This document shows positions 17,539 to 26,246 of a stretch of DNA of 64,000 nucleotides, piece by piece (positions within the stretch are counted from its first letter, which is position 1; the number at the start of each line of letters is the position of its first letter). The stretch covers positions 1,488,001-1,552,000 of the forward strand of contig CP081102.1 in assembly GCA_025141835.1 (NCBI GenBank), written 5' to 3'. The notes under the pieces are model-generated. The model worked only from the letters and a program-made list of their open reading frames with translations, was not told the origin of the DNA and searched no databases. Position numbers and translations under genes: made by a program. This DNA comes from Rhodobacteraceae bacterium M385. GTDB lineage: Bacteria > Pseudomonadota > Alphaproteobacteria > Rhodobacterales > Rhodobacteraceae.

Positions 17539-18621
17539 ATGCCCAAGACCATCCGCGCCGCCGTCTGCCACAGCCATGGCGCGCCGCTCAGCATAGAAAC
17601 CGTCACCCTGCGCGACCCCGGCCCCGGAGAGGTCGAAGTCACTCTGGAAGCGGTGGCGATCTGCCACTCCGATATCTCCTATATGGAAGGCGCATGGGGC
17701 GGCGATTTGCCCGCGATCTATGGCCATGAGGCGGCAGGCAAAGTCACCGCCGTGGGCGCGGGCGTCGCCCTGAAAGAGGGCGACCGGGTGATCGTCACCC
17801 TGGCCAAATCCTGCGGCCAATGCCCGTCCTGCGCCTCGGCGCAACCGATGTATTGCGGCGGCAACACCCCCGAGGCTCAGGTGATTACAACCCCTGACGG
17901 CGCCCCCGTGGTGAAAGCCATGAACTGCGGCGCCTTCGCCGAGGCCGTCGTGGTGGACGCCAGCCAGACCGCGCCCATCGGCGATGATATCCCCTCGGAC
18001 GTGGCCTGCCTTCTGGCCTGTGGCGTGCCCACAGGGGTCGGCGCGGCGATCAACACAGCCAAGGTCAAACCCGGCGATAAGGTGGTGGTGATCGGGGCAG
18101 GGGGCGTCGGCCTCAACGCCATCCAGGGCGCGCGTATTGCGGGTGCTGCCCGGATCGTAGCGATGGATCTCGAAGAAAAGAAGCTCGAAGACGCCATGGA
18201 GTTTGGCGCCACCGATACGCTTCCCGCCCAAACCGACAAGCCCTGGAAGGCCCTCTCCAAGCTGCTCGGCGGTACCCTGGCCGATCACGTCTTTGTCTCC
18301 GTGGGCGCCATTCCCGCCTACGAGTCCGCCCTGCGCCTGCTCGCCCCCCGTGGCACCGCCTATGCCGTCGGCATGACCCATAATGGCGAAACCACCCCCT
18401 ACGAGCCGGTCATCTTCGCCGCCACCGGCCAGGGCATCCGTGGCTCCTTCCTCGGCGAAGTGGTCCTCAAACGCGATATCCCCTGGATGGTCGACCTCTA
18501 TAGCCAAGGCCGCCTGAAACTCGATGAACTCATCTCCGCCCGCTGGTCCCTCGATCAGATAAACGAGGCGATCTCCGACACCAACACAGGCCAAGCCCGC
18601 CGCAACGTCATCACCTTCTGA
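17539..18621 (+). CDS. Zinc-dependent alcohol dehydrogenase (MDR, class III-like)
   Basis: A 360-residue medium-chain dehydrogenase. Catalytic zinc ligands are in ICHSD and YGHEAAG, the structural zinc cysteines are in SCGQCPSCASAQPMYC, and the Rossmann motif is GAGGVGLNAIQGARIAG. The overall pattern matches class III/S-(hydroxymethyl)glutathione or aryl-alcohol-type dehydrogenases, but the substrate is not determinable. ACCGGAGAGC precedes the start. It is followed by a hairpin and the mandelate racemase family gene. Confidence 0.88.
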   Translation: MPKTIRAAVCHSHGAPLSIETVTLRDPGPGEVEVTLEAVAICHSDISYMEGAWGGDLPAIYGHEAAGKVTAVGAGVALKEGDRVIVTLAKSCGQCPSCASAQPMYCGGNTPEAQVITTPDGAPVVKAMNCGAFAEAVVVDASQTAPIGDDIPSDVACLLACGVPTGVGAAINTAKVKPGDKVVVIGAGGVGLNAIQGARIAGAARIVAMDLEEKKLEDAMEFGATDTLPAQTDKPWKALSKLLGGTLADHVFVSVGAIPAYESALRLLAPRGTAYAVGMTHNGETTPYEPVIFAATGQGIRGSFLGEVVLKRDIPWMVDLYSQGRLKLDELISARWSLDQINEAISDTNTGQARRNVITF

Positions 18622-18670
18622 TCGTGCGCGCCGCTCCTCCATTCACCTTGGCCGTACACCTCTAGGGGGT

Positions 18671-18690
18671 TTGGGGGACTAGTCCCCCAA
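18671..18690. repeat. Perfect 20-bp palindrome TTGGGGGACTAGTCCCCCAA
   Basis: A self-complementary 20-mer between the alcohol dehydrogenase and the mandelate racemase family gene, 13 bases before the latter start. It may end the first gene or control the second. Its C-rich flank resembles the hairpin elements at 12675 and 63549. Confidence 0.7.
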
Positions 18691-18703
18691 TCACGCAACA
18701 GAC

Positions 18704-19924
18704 ATGAAACTCGACACACTCGAAATTTTCGCCATAGCTCCTCCGCCCCCCGGCTGGGGGGGGCGCTATTGGCTGATCGTCCGCCTCACCACCGATACCG
18801 GCATCACCGGCCTCGGAGAGGTCTACGCCGCAGGCGTCGGCCCCAAAGCCATGCAGGCCGTCATCGAAGATGTCTTCTCTCGCCACATGCGCGGCGAGGA
18901 TCCTGCCAATATCGAGCTGATGTCGCGCCGCGCCCATTCCTCTGGCTTTACCCAACGCCCCGATCCCACCGTGTTCGGCGCGTTCTCCGGCCTCGAAATC
19001 GCCTGTTGGGACATCCTAGGCAAAGCCCGTGACTGCCCCGTCTACGCGCTTCTGGGCGGCAAGATGAACGCCCAGATCCGCGCCTATACCTACCTCTATC
19101 CCGAGCCTCACCATGATCCCGTGGCCTTCTGGACTTCGCCCGAGATGGCCGCCGAAAGCGCGTTGGCCCGCGTAAACGAGGGCTACACGGCGGTCAAATT
19201 CGACCCCGCCGGCCCCTATACGATCCGGGGCGGCCATATGCCCGCGCTCAGCGATATTGACCTCTCGGCCCGCTTTTGCGCTGCGATCCGTGATGTTGTG
19301 GGCACCCGTGCCGACCTGCTGTTCGGCACCCATGGGCAATTCTCTCCTTCGGGGGCAATCCGACTGGCTAAGGCGATCGAGCCCCATGATCCGCTCTGGT
19401 TTGAGGAACCTATTCCGCCTGATAACCTTATCGGACTGGCAGAAATCGCCGCCCATACCCCGATCCCCGTGGCCACCGGCGAACGGCTCACCACGGCGGG
19501 GGAGTTTGCCCAAGCACTGCACCACGGGGCGCGGATCTTGCAGCCCGCCCTGGGTCGTGCAGGTGGGATATGGGAGGGCAAGAAAATCGCCACCCTCGCC
19601 GCCGCCGTTGGTGCGCAACTTGCGCCGCATCTTTATGCTGGTCCGGTGGAATGGGCCGCGAATGTTCATCTGGGTGTCAGCTGTCCTAACCTTTTGATGG
19701 TGGAGGCGATCGAGACGCCGTTCCACGATGCGCTCGTTACCGGGCGGCCCCGGGTCGAGAACGGTTTTGTCGCGGCCCCGGACCGCCCCGGTCTTGGGAT
19801 CACGCTGAACGATGATGTGGCCCTTGCGAACCTCTATACGGGCGATCGTTTGCATCTAGAGATGCAGGAAGCGCCCTGTGATTGGCAAAACGGCAATGCC
19901 TTTGGTGGCGGTGCGGTGGATTAG
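18704..19924 (+). CDS. Mandelate racemase/muconate lactonizing enzyme family protein
   Basis: A 406-residue enolase-superfamily enzyme, probably a sugar-acid dehydratase. The N-terminal capping domain (1-125) is followed by the TIM barrel. Metal-ligand and catalytic segments are LFGTHGQFS, WFEEPIPPDN, ATGERLTT and LAPHLYAGPVEW. The pattern is of the mandelate racemase subgroup (galactonate or gluconate dehydratase-like), but the exact substrate is unknown. The start MKLDTLEIFAIAPP has no clear Shine-Dalgarno sequence because a palindrome occupies that region. A GntR regulator converges from the other side and is a plausible controller. Confidence 0.88.
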   Translation: MKLDTLEIFAIAPPPPGWGGRYWLIVRLTTDTGITGLGEVYAAGVGPKAMQAVIEDVFSRHMRGEDPANIELMSRRAHSSGFTQRPDPTVFGAFSGLEIACWDILGKARDCPVYALLGGKMNAQIRAYTYLYPEPHHDPVAFWTSPEMAAESALARVNEGYTAVKFDPAGPYTIRGGHMPALSDIDLSARFCAAIRDVVGTRADLLFGTHGQFSPSGAIRLAKAIEPHDPLWFEEPIPPDNLIGLAEIAAHTPIPVATGERLTTAGEFAQALHHGARILQPALGRAGGIWEGKKIATLAAAVGAQLAPHLYAGPVEWAANVHLGVSCPNLLMVEAIETPFHDALVTGRPRVENGFVAAPDRPGLGITLNDDVALANLYTGDRLHLEMQEAPCDWQNGNAFGGGAVD

Positions 19925-19937
19925 ATCGGGTGAGGCC

Positions 19938-20027
19938 CCCGGGCCGAGGCCCGGTCTACGCCCGACGCGGATACTTCGGGGCACCGCGCGGTGTGTCGCC
20001 CCCCCGTAGACCGGGCCTCGGCCCGGG
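19938..20027. repeat. Perfect 23-bp inverted repeat with 44-nt spacer
   Basis: The left arm at 19938-19960 and the right arm at 20005-20027 are exact reverse complements. Each arm carries the internal palindrome CCGGGCCTCGGCCCGG. It lies between two convergent genes. A 22-base exact copy of the right arm also occurs inside polA at 35996-36017. It contains no transposase and may act as a bidirectional terminator or a REP-like element. Confidence 0.85.
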
Positions 20028-20038
20028 ACCGTCCCCGC

Positions 20039-20806
20039 CTAACGCTCCACCTCTTGGGCATATCGCAACTGCGCGATTTCCTCGTTCTTCTCCGAGGCTT
20101 TCAGCGCGGTCATCTGCTCTTTCACGTAATCCAGATGGTGGATGACGGCAGCTTTCGCGGCCTCTGGATCGCGCTCTTGGATCGCGCTGTTCATGGCGCG
20201 GTGCTGATCCAGAAGGATATCGCGGGTGGCGCGGTTCTTGAACAATTGCTGGCGGTTGAAGAACACCCCTTGGCGTAGCAGATCAAAACTGGCGCGCATC
20301 ATATGCAGCAGCACGACATTGTGGCTGGCCTCGATGATCGCCAGATGGAACTCCGCATCCAAGGCGGCCTCATCGGCGGGATTGCGTTTGCGGTGGGCTG
20401 CTTCCATCTTCTGTAAGATTGCCCCGATCACCTTCAGGTCCGTATCCGAGCCATGCACCGCCGCGCGTTCGGCGGCGATACCTTCAAGGTCCTGGCGAAA
20501 CGAAATGTAGTCAAAAACCGCTTCTTCATGGGCCGACAGAAGGGCAATCAACGCGGGCGAAAAGGCGGAGCCAAGGACATCGGCCACATAGATCCCCGCG
20601 CCCGCGCGGGTGGCCAGAAGACCCTTTTCCTGCAACTCGGACACGGCCTCGCGCAGGCTGGGGCGGGACACGCCAAGGCGTTCGCTCAACTCTCGTTCCG
20701 AGGGCAAGCGTTCCCCGGGGCGCAGAATGCCGCGCAGGATCAACTGTTCGATTTGCTTGACGACCGAGCGAGAGAGCTTTTCCGCTTCGACACGTTGAAA
20801 TGGCAT
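20039..20806 (-). CDS. GntR/FadR-family (FCD domain) transcriptional regulator
   Basis: A 255-residue regulator. The N-terminal winged helix has RPGERLPSERELSERLGVSRPSLREAV, split by the usual turn, and the C-terminal FCD effector domain includes DAEFHLAIIEASHN and a later histidine in HRAMNSAI. The start at 20806 (MPFQRVEAEKLS) is preferred because GGAGGCAGAGGG lies upstream; an extension to 20845 is possible. Such FCD regulators respond to small organic acids. Convergence with the mandelate racemase family gene suggests control of that catabolic locus. Confidence 0.85.
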   Translation of the reverse strand: MPFQRVEAEKLSRSVVKQIEQLILRGILRPGERLPSERELSERLGVSRPSLREAVSELQEKGLLATRAGAGIYVADVLGSAFSPALIALLSAHEEAVFDYISFRQDLEGIAAERAAVHGSDTDLKVIGAILQKMEAAHRKRNPADEAALDAEFHLAIIEASHNVVLLHMMRASFDLLRQGVFFNRQQLFKNRATRDILLDQHRAMNSAIQERDPEAAKAAVIHHLDYVKEQMTALKASEKNEEIAQLRYAQEVER

Positions 20807-20955
20807 GGGCCCTCTGCCTCCCTCAGCCTTGGCGGAATTGGTCAAAGGATATGACCACAGCCGGGGTCTGTCTACCCGCGATCAAGGGGCCCGATACGAA
20901 AGCGGCCCGCCCAAAGGGCAGGCCGATGACGTTGTGCGTGCGTGAGAGGCCGCGC

Positions 20956-21618
20956 TTAGCGGGGCCGAATAATGACTTCGACCCGACGGTTCTGCTGGCG
21001 CCCCTCAGGGGTGAGGTTGGTGGCAAGCGGCTCACTTTCGCCGCGACCGGAAGACTGCACACGCGATGGGGCGACTCCCGCCTCGAGCAAGACGCCAGCC
21101 ACGCCTTGGGCGCGTCGGGTAGAGAGGTCTTGGTTATAGCCCGCAGACCCGGTGTTGTCGGTGTGGCCCACCACCTGCACATCGGTGTTGGGATATTGGT
21201 TCAGGTTGTTGGCCAATGCCCGCAGGTCCGATTGCAGACCGGCGCGGATGGCGGCGCTATCGATGTCGAACAAGATGCCTTCTGGCATGGTGACGACAAG
21301 CTCCGACCCGGTATTCTCGATCAGGATGCGGTCGTTGGAGAGCGCCCCGCGCAGGTCTTGTGCCTGACGGTCCAGCGCGTTGCCGATCAGCCCGCCTGCG
21401 GCGGCACCGGCTGCCGCGCCAAGCACCGCGTTGCGGCCCTGGTTTTCGCCGCTGGCCGTTGCGCCGATGAAGCCGCCCAAAAGGCCACCGATGACGGCAC
21501 CGTCACGGGTGCGGTTTTGGCCGTTGGCCGTGGTTGGTGCCACGGTGTTGCCGACGCAAGCCGTTAGGGCCAATGCGCTGGCAGTGGCCAGAATGAGGGG
21601 TTTGATATGTCTTGCCAT
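20956..21618 (-). CDS. OmpA-family outer-membrane lipoprotein
   Basis: A 220-residue lipoprotein with a signal peptide ending in the lipobox LTAC (Cys21). A glycine-rich glycine-zipper-like segment (GAVIGGLLGGFIGA to AAGAAAGGLIG, about 40-85) precedes an OmpA C-terminal peptidoglycan-binding domain (about 105-218) with VVGHTDNTGSAGYNQDLS and RRVEVIIRP. It likely tethers the outer membrane to peptidoglycan, as in Pal or YiaD-type proteins. It is a single gene between the GntR regulator and the Ogt-type repair gene. Confidence 0.9.
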   Translation of the reverse strand: MARHIKPLILATASALALTACVGNTVAPTTANGQNRTRDGAVIGGLLGGFIGATASGENQGRNAVLGAAAGAAAGGLIGNALDRQAQDLRGALSNDRILIENTGSELVVTMPEGILFDIDSAAIRAGLQSDLRALANNLNQYPNTDVQVVGHTDNTGSAGYNQDLSTRRAQGVAGVLLEAGVAPSRVQSSGRGESEPLATNLTPEGRQQNRRVEVIIRPR

Positions 21619-21796
21619 GAGTGAAGCCTTTTGCCTGTTGTCCCGTTTCCCGCGGGAGTCATTGCGGCCATTATATCAGGCTGTGACGGTTGGCACAGGG
21701 GGAAAGTGGGGCTGGGGGAGCCACGGGCGGGCCTTGGCCGATTTTGGCGACTTTTCAGACGGCTCCTCCGGGCGGGGCCCGTCATCGCCGCATCTT

Positions 21797-22645
21797 TCAG
21801 GCCGCGCCGTCTTCCGTTGTGGCGGCTTCCCAAGCCAGCATGGCGCGTTTCACCGGAAGGCCCCAATGATAGCCGCCCAAGCCGCCGGATTTGCGCAACG
21901 CGCGGTGGCATGGGATCAACCACGAGATCGGGTTGCGCCCCACCGCTGTGCCCACGGCGCGCACGGCACGGGGCTTGCCAATGGCACCTGCAATCTCGGA
22001 ATAGGTTGTGACGTGGCCCGTGGGGATCGACAGCAATGCTTCCCACACTTTGATCTGGAACGGGGCGCCGATCAGCGACAGATGTAAGTCGCCCGTGCCA
22101 TTGAATGCGGCCTCGGCCATGGGCCTGAGAGAGGCGGCGTCTTCCACATAATCGGCATTGGGCCAGCGCGAGCGGAGGTCCTCCATCGCCGCTTCTGGCC
22201 CGGTCTCTGCGGCGAAACCGATGCCGCAGATGCCCTTTTCGGTGGCCATCACCAGGGCGGGGCCGAAGGGGCTGTCAAACCACCCCCAACGGATCGTCAG
22301 GCCCTTGCCGCCGCTGGCATAGGTGCCGGGGCTCATCGCTTCCCACCTCAGGAACAGGTCGTGCAAGCGCCCGCCGCTGGTCAGCCCGGTTTCCCCCACC
22401 GTGTCGAGCACAGTAAAGCGGTCCGCCAGCAGGCGGCGCGCGTGATCCAGCGTGAGATACTGCTGGTATCGCTTGGGGCTGACGCCGACCCACCCGCTGA
22501 AGGTGCGCTGGAAATGGGCCGGGCTCATGCCGAGGGCCTTCGCTAAATCATCAAGCGATTGGTGTGGGTTAGCGTCAATCAGGTCCAACGCTCGGCGCAT
22601 GACGTTGAAGTGGTAGCTGCCGGATGGGTCTTGGTCTTGGGGCAT
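21797..22645 (-). CDS. AraC-HTH/O6-alkylguanine-DNA methyltransferase fusion (Ada-like, no N-Ada domain)
   Basis: A 282-residue protein with an N-terminal AraC-type helix-turn-helix (about 15-100, MSPAHFQRTFSGWVGVSPKR) joined to a C-terminal O6-alkylguanine methyltransferase domain carrying the acceptor motif PCHR and VGTAVGRNPI. The zinc-Cys N-terminal domain of classical Ada, which senses methyl phosphotriesters, is absent. It may therefore repair DNA without the known switch or use another signal. It is divergent from nth, another repair gene, with a GTTAAC-type palindrome in the shared promoter region. Confidence 0.9.
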   Translation of the reverse strand: MPQDQDPSGSYHFNVMRRALDLIDANPHQSLDDLAKALGMSPAHFQRTFSGWVGVSPKRYQQYLTLDHARRLLADRFTVLDTVGETGLTSGGRLHDLFLRWEAMSPGTYASGGKGLTIRWGWFDSPFGPALVMATEKGICGIGFAAETGPEAAMEDLRSRWPNADYVEDAASLRPMAEAAFNGTGDLHLSLIGAPFQIKVWEALLSIPTGHVTTYSEIAGAIGKPRAVRAVGTAVGRNPISWLIPCHRALRKSGGLGGYHWGLPVKRAMLAWEAATTEDGAA

Positions 22646-22658
22646 GGCGCAAATCTCC

Positions 22659-22673
22659 GTTAACGGCATTAAC
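22659..22673. repeat. GTTAACGNCGTTAAC palindrome copy, 1 mismatch
   Basis: Sequence GTTAACGGCATTAAC in the divergent promoter region between the Ada-like gene and nth. This is one of two copies at or beyond a gene boundary. Confidence 0.75.
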
Positions 22674-22764
22674 CTATCGCAGAGCGCCGCCGTTTCGCGA
22701 CCCGCTTCTTGCGGGAAGGGTGGGGGGCTTGCCCGCCCGCCCGTGTCGCGCCAAAAGGGACGCT

Positions 22765-23436
22765 ATGGCAAAAGCGCTTCCATATCATACGATTCACGAG
22801 ATCTTCACGCGGTTCCGCGATGCCGAGGCCGAACCCAAGGGCGAATTGCACCACGTCAATGTCTATACGCTGGTGGTGGCCGTGGCGCTGTCGGCGCAGG
22901 CGACGGACGCGGGCGTGAACCGGGCCACGGCCGAGCTGTTCAAGATCGCCGACACGCCGCAAAAGATGCTCGACCTTGGGTTGGAGGCGGTGACAGAGCA
23001 TATCAAAACCATCGGCCTCTACCGAAATAAAGCCAAGAATGTCATCAAGTTAAGCCAGATACTGGTGGATGAATACGGGGGCGAGGTGCCCTCGTCGCGC
23101 ACGGCGCTGCAATCTCTGCCGGGGGTGGGGCGCAAGACCGCGAATGTGGTGCTGAACATGTGGTGGGGGATGCCCGCACAGGCGGTGGATACCCATATTT
23201 TCCGCGTCGGCAACCGGACCCTGATTGCGCCGGGCAAAGACGTGGACGTGGTGGAACGCGCGGTGGAGGACAACATCCCCGCCGAATTCCAACTGCACGC
23301 CCACCACTGGCTGATCCTCCATGGGCGCTACATCTGCGTGGCGCGCAAACCCAAATGCGGCGCTTGTCTGATCCGCGACCTCTGTGTTTTTGAAGACAAA
23401 ACACCTGATCCCTTGCCCGGAAAGGCCAAAAGATGA
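22765..23436 (+). CDS. nth: Endonuclease III (DNA glycosylase/AP lyase) Nth
   Basis: Removes oxidised pyrimidines and cleaves the AP site. It has 223 residues. The helix-hairpin-helix LPGVGRKTANVVLN carries the catalytic Lys, the catalytic Asp is in AVDTHIFRV, and the C-terminal [4Fe-4S] ligands are in CVARKPKCGACLIRDLC (C-x6-C-x2-C-x5-C). The start at 22765 follows AAAAGGGA. It overlaps the RidA-family gene by four bases (ATGA). Confidence 0.97.
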   Translation: MAKALPYHTIHEIFTRFRDAEAEPKGELHHVNVYTLVVAVALSAQATDAGVNRATAELFKIADTPQKMLDLGLEAVTEHIKTIGLYRNKAKNVIKLSQILVDEYGGEVPSSRTALQSLPGVGRKTANVVLNMWWGMPAQAVDTHIFRVGNRTLIAPGKDVDVVERAVEDNIPAEFQLHAHHWLILHGRYICVARKPKCGACLIRDLCVFEDKTPDPLPGKAKR

Positions 23437-23822
23437 GCCGTCAGAATGTTTCCTCTGGATCATACCTGGAGCCTCAGATCGGGTTTTCGCGGGCGGTGCG
23501 CATCGGCAATATGGTAGCCGTCGGCGGCACCGCCCCGATTGCAGCGGGCGGCGGCACCGATTGTATCGGCGACGTTTATGGCCAGACCAAGCGCTGCCTG
23601 GAGATTGCGTTAACGGCGTTAACGGATGCAGGCGGCTGTGCGTCCGACGTCATCCGTACCCGCATAATTCTGACGGATATCAAGACCTTCAAGGACGCGG
23701 CCCGCGCCCACGCCGAGGTGTTCACCGACATTCGCCCCGTCACCACGGTGATGGCAGTCTCCGCATTTGTTGATCCCGACTGGTTGGTCGAGATCGAACT
23801 CGACGCCATTCTAAAGGACTAG
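23433..23822 (+). CDS. RidA/YjgF/YER057c family protein
   Basis: A 129-residue member of the Rid family, whose archetype hydrolyses reactive enamine/imine intermediates. The key Arg of the active RidA group is in VIRTRIILTDI, and GNMVAVGGTAPI and TTVMAVSAFVDPDWLVEIE match the family. It is translationally coupled to nth and followed by a kinase gene after 5 bases. Deaminase activity is likely but unproven, since Rid subfamilies differ in substrate. Confidence 0.9.
   Translation: MSRQNVSSGSYLEPQIGFSRAVRIGNMVAVGGTAPIAAGGGTDCIGDVYGQTKRCLEIALTALTDAGGCASDVIRTRIILTDIKTFKDAARAHAEVFTDIRPVTTVMAVSAFVDPDWLVEIELDAILKD
23609..23623. repeat. GTTAACGNCGTTAAC palindrome copy, perfect
   Basis: GTTAACGGCGTTAAC inside the RidA-family gene, read as Leu-Thr-Ala-Leu-Thr using two TTA codons. 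Confidence 0.85.
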
Positions 23823-23827
23823 AACCC

Positions 23828-24820
23828 ATGGCCCAGAAATACGACCTTGTCGGCATCGGCAACGCGATTGTTGACGTGATCTCTCATGGGGATGAAAGCT
23901 TTCTGGACAATATGGGTATCCAGAAAGGTATTATGCAGCTGATCGAACGGGAACGCGCCGAGATCCTGTACGGCGCGATGACCGACCGCGTGCAAGCGCC
24001 CGGCGGATCGGTGGCGAACACGGTTGCGGGGGCTGGGACACTGGGCCTGAAAGCAGCGTTCCTTGGAAAAGTGAAAGCCGACGCGTTGGGCAAATTCTAC
24101 GCAGATGGCATGTCGTCGGACGGAATCGACTTTCCCAACCTGCCCGTAGACGGCGATGTGCCGCCCACGTCCCGGTCGATGATTTTCGTCTCGCCCGATG
24201 GTGAACGCTCGATGAATACCTATCTGGGCGCGGGCGCTGATTTTGACGAAGGCGATGTGGATGCAGGTGTTGCGGGCGACACGCGCTACCTGTTTCTGGA
24301 GGGCTACCTCTACGATAAGGACGAGGGAAAGCGCGCCTTCACAGCCGCCGCGCAGGCCTGCCACAAGGGCGGCGGCAAGGCGGGAATTTCACTGTCCGAT
24401 CCCTTCTGCGTGGATCGCCACCGCGACGATTTCCGGCGCTTGATCGCCGAGGAAATGGACTTCACCCTGGGCAATGAAGAAGAGTGGCTATCGCTATACC
24501 AGGTGGACGATATCGACGCCGCGCTGGCCAAAGCTGCAGCCGATTGTGAGACAGTGGTTTGCACCCGCTCGGGCGATCCGGTGATCTTGATCCGCGACGG
24601 CGAGCGTGTCGAAGTGCCGGTCACGCGCGTCACGCCGGTGGATGCCACAGGCGCAGGTGATCAGTTTGCAGCGGGTTTCCTTTACGGGGTCGCCACCGGA
24701 CAAACCCTTGAGGTCGCAGGCAAAATGGGCGTCGCGGCGGCAGCAGAAGTTATCGCCCATGTGGGCCCCCGCCCCAAACGCCCCCTGCGTGAGGTTTTTG
24801 CCGAGCAAGGTTTGATCTGA
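23828..24820 (+). CDS. PfkB-family carbohydrate/adenosine kinase
   Basis: A 330-residue ribokinase-fold kinase. The N-terminal GIGNAIVDVI and PGGSVANTVAG segments and the C-terminal anion-hole/base motif DATGAGDQFAAGF are intact. Overall similarity is to the adenosine kinase group that is frequent in alphaproteobacteria, so phosphorylation of adenosine or another nucleoside/sugar is likely. It follows the RidA gene by 5 bases and precedes a membrane cNMP-binding protein by 15 bases. Adenosine salvage next to a cyclic-AMP island is suggestive only. Confidence 0.88.
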   Translation: MAQKYDLVGIGNAIVDVISHGDESFLDNMGIQKGIMQLIERERAEILYGAMTDRVQAPGGSVANTVAGAGTLGLKAAFLGKVKADALGKFYADGMSSDGIDFPNLPVDGDVPPTSRSMIFVSPDGERSMNTYLGAGADFDEGDVDAGVAGDTRYLFLEGYLYDKDEGKRAFTAAAQACHKGGGKAGISLSDPFCVDRHRDDFRRLIAEEMDFTLGNEEEWLSLYQVDDIDAALAKAAADCETVVCTRSGDPVILIRDGERVEVPVTRVTPVDATGAGDQFAAGFLYGVATGQTLEVAGKMGVAAAAEVIAHVGPRPKRPLREVFAEQGLI

Positions 24821-24835
24821 GGTTAAGGCGGGCAC

Positions 24836-25555
24836 ATGGCGGACCTTATTGCACAGTTGAACATGGGCACGGGCAGCATTGCGATTTTGCTGGTCGGGCT
24901 GGTGTTCAAACTTGCCGGGTTCGCCGTTCGCGATGAAATGTGGCTGCGGGTTCTGGTGGTTTGCGGCTTCATCTGCGACGCCGCGTATTACTTCTTCCGC
25001 GCCGAGCCGATCTTGCCTTCGGTCTTCTCGAACATTGCGCTGCTCAGCATTAACGTGGTGCTGATCGTCGCGATCGTGTCCGAGCGGACAACGTGGCGTA
25101 TGTCCGCGGATGATCGGCAGACATTCAGCCATTTCCCGACTCTCACCCCGGGCCAGTTCCGCCGCCTGAGAAAAATGGTTAAGGCAGAACTCGCCGATGC
25201 CGGTGCCGTGCTGACCCAAGAGGGCGTGCCGGTCGCGGACCTGATGTTGGTCTTTGCCCCCACCATCACCATCACCAAGGGCGGAGAGAGCTTTCCCACA
25301 CGAGGCCCGGCTTTCGTGGGTGAGATTGCATTTTTGACAGGTAACGTCTCCAGCGCTGATGTGACCTTGCCCGATGGCGGCACGGTTTTGCGCGTGGATA
25401 GCACGGATTTACGCAGACAAATGGCGCGCTCGCCCGGGTTCAAGAACGCAATGATCGCACTATTCGGCGCAGAGTTGGCGCGCAAGGTGGCGGAGTCAGT
25501 GCCGATTGTCCCGGACGTCGGGACAGAGAAGGTTAACGACGTTAACCCATCTTAG
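24836..25555 (+). CDS. Membrane Popeye-like (cNMP-binding) protein
   Basis: A 239-residue protein with three membrane segments (about 14-32, 38-56, 62-82) followed by a Popeye/cyclic-nucleotide-binding-like beta-roll (about 95-220). The roll contains FPTLTPGQFRRLRKMVKAE, then RGPAFVGEIAFLTGN and SSADVTLPDGG. The phosphate-binding loop has Gly-Glu but lacks the Arg of canonical cAMP-binding cassettes, as in vertebrate Popeye proteins. The stop codon is one base from the end of a convergent gene of the same architecture. A cyclase gene lies 0.9 kb away. It is probably a membrane effector of cyclic AMP or a related nucleotide. Confidence 0.8.
   Translation: MADLIAQLNMGTGSIAILLVGLVFKLAGFAVRDEMWLRVLVVCGFICDAAYYFFRAEPILPSVFSNIALLSINVVLIVAIVSERTTWRMSADDRQTFSHFPTLTPGQFRRLRKMVKAELADAGAVLTQEGVPVADLMLVFAPTITITKGGESFPTRGPAFVGEIAFLTGNVSSADVTLPDGGTVLRVDSTDLRRQMARSPGFKNAMIALFGAELARKVAESVPIVPDVGTEKVNDVNPS
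25532..25546. repeat. GTTAACGNCGTTAAC palindrome copy, perfect
   Basis: GTTAACGACGTTAAC near the 3' end of the Popeye-like gene, read as Val-Asn-Asp-Val-Asn; it lies at the point where two genes converge. Confidence 0.85.
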
Positions 25556-25556
25556 A

Positions 25557-26246
25557 TTAGGGCTCTACGACGACCCTCTCGCGGTTGGCGGCATCGATCT
25601 TGCGCTGCGCCTCGATTTGCAAGGCACCGGAAACGGCGAGGGCGAAGGAATGGTCTGCCTCTAACTCTCGGATCAGGGCGGCGCGGGGCAGGGTGAAAAT
25701 GTGGGCCTCGGTCGTTATTTCGACATCGGCGGTGGCCTCGCCACCATGTTGAATCGTTAACTCTCCGATCAATGCACCGGGGCCAAGGGTGGCGACCGTC
25801 GCGCCATGGGCACGGACATCGGCGTGGCCTGATCCGATGTAGATTAGCTCATGCACAACTGCGCCCTGCCGCGACATAATGGTGCCGGGGCTGACGGTTT
25901 GCCAGCGCCCCAATCGCAGGAATTTGCGGGCCAGATGGGGCGGAAGGGTGCTGAAATGGGCGGCAAGAAACGCCTGTTCGTCGGGCGTGAAACGGGCTTG
26001 GCTGTGGTGCCACGCCAACCGCGCCAAGCCGACCAGTGAAAGAACGATCCAGAAGATCTGAATCAAAGCCGAAGACAGATTGAACGCCTCGTTTAGGCTG
26101 ATCAATACGGCTGAGGCGGCAAGCAAATTCATCACCGTGTAGGTGAGAGAGCTGCCGCGCAGAAGGCCCAGTTGCAGGCCGCCGTAAGCCGACAGGTATA
26201 GGGCAACCCCCAACAGGCCGGAGGCCGACCAGATCGAAAATTCCAT
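25557..26246 (-). CDS. Membrane cyclic-nucleotide-binding-domain protein (CBU_0592-like N-terminus)
   Basis: A 229-residue protein with three N-terminal membrane segments (about 4-22, 30-48, 53-75) resembling the CBU_0592 membrane family. A cNMP-binding domain follows (about 90-215) with FSTLPPHLARKFLRLGRW, GSGHADVRAHG and GPGALIGELTIQHGG. The loop after Gly-Glu reads EATADVEI, so the usual Arg-Ala-Ala pair is missing. The start at 26246 (MEFSIWSAS) is the last plausible ATG; the frame extension upstream runs into the cyclase promoter region. It is divergent from the CHASE2 adenylate cyclase and convergent with the Popeye-like gene. Confidence 0.82.
   Translation of the reverse strand: MEFSIWSASGLLGVALYLSAYGGLQLGLLRGSSLTYTVMNLLAASAVLISLNEAFNLSSALIQIFWIVLSLVGLARLAWHHSQARFTPDEQAFLAAHFSTLPPHLARKFLRLGRWQTVSPGTIMSRQGAVVHELIYIGSGHADVRAHGATVATLGPGALIGELTIQHGGEATADVEITTEAHIFTLPRAALIRELEADHSFALAVSGALQIEAQRKIDAANRERVVVEP

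Noticed and set aside
19938..20027. Inverted repeat as insertion-sequence ends
   Set aside because: Only 44 bases lie between the arms and there is no transposase or target duplication.
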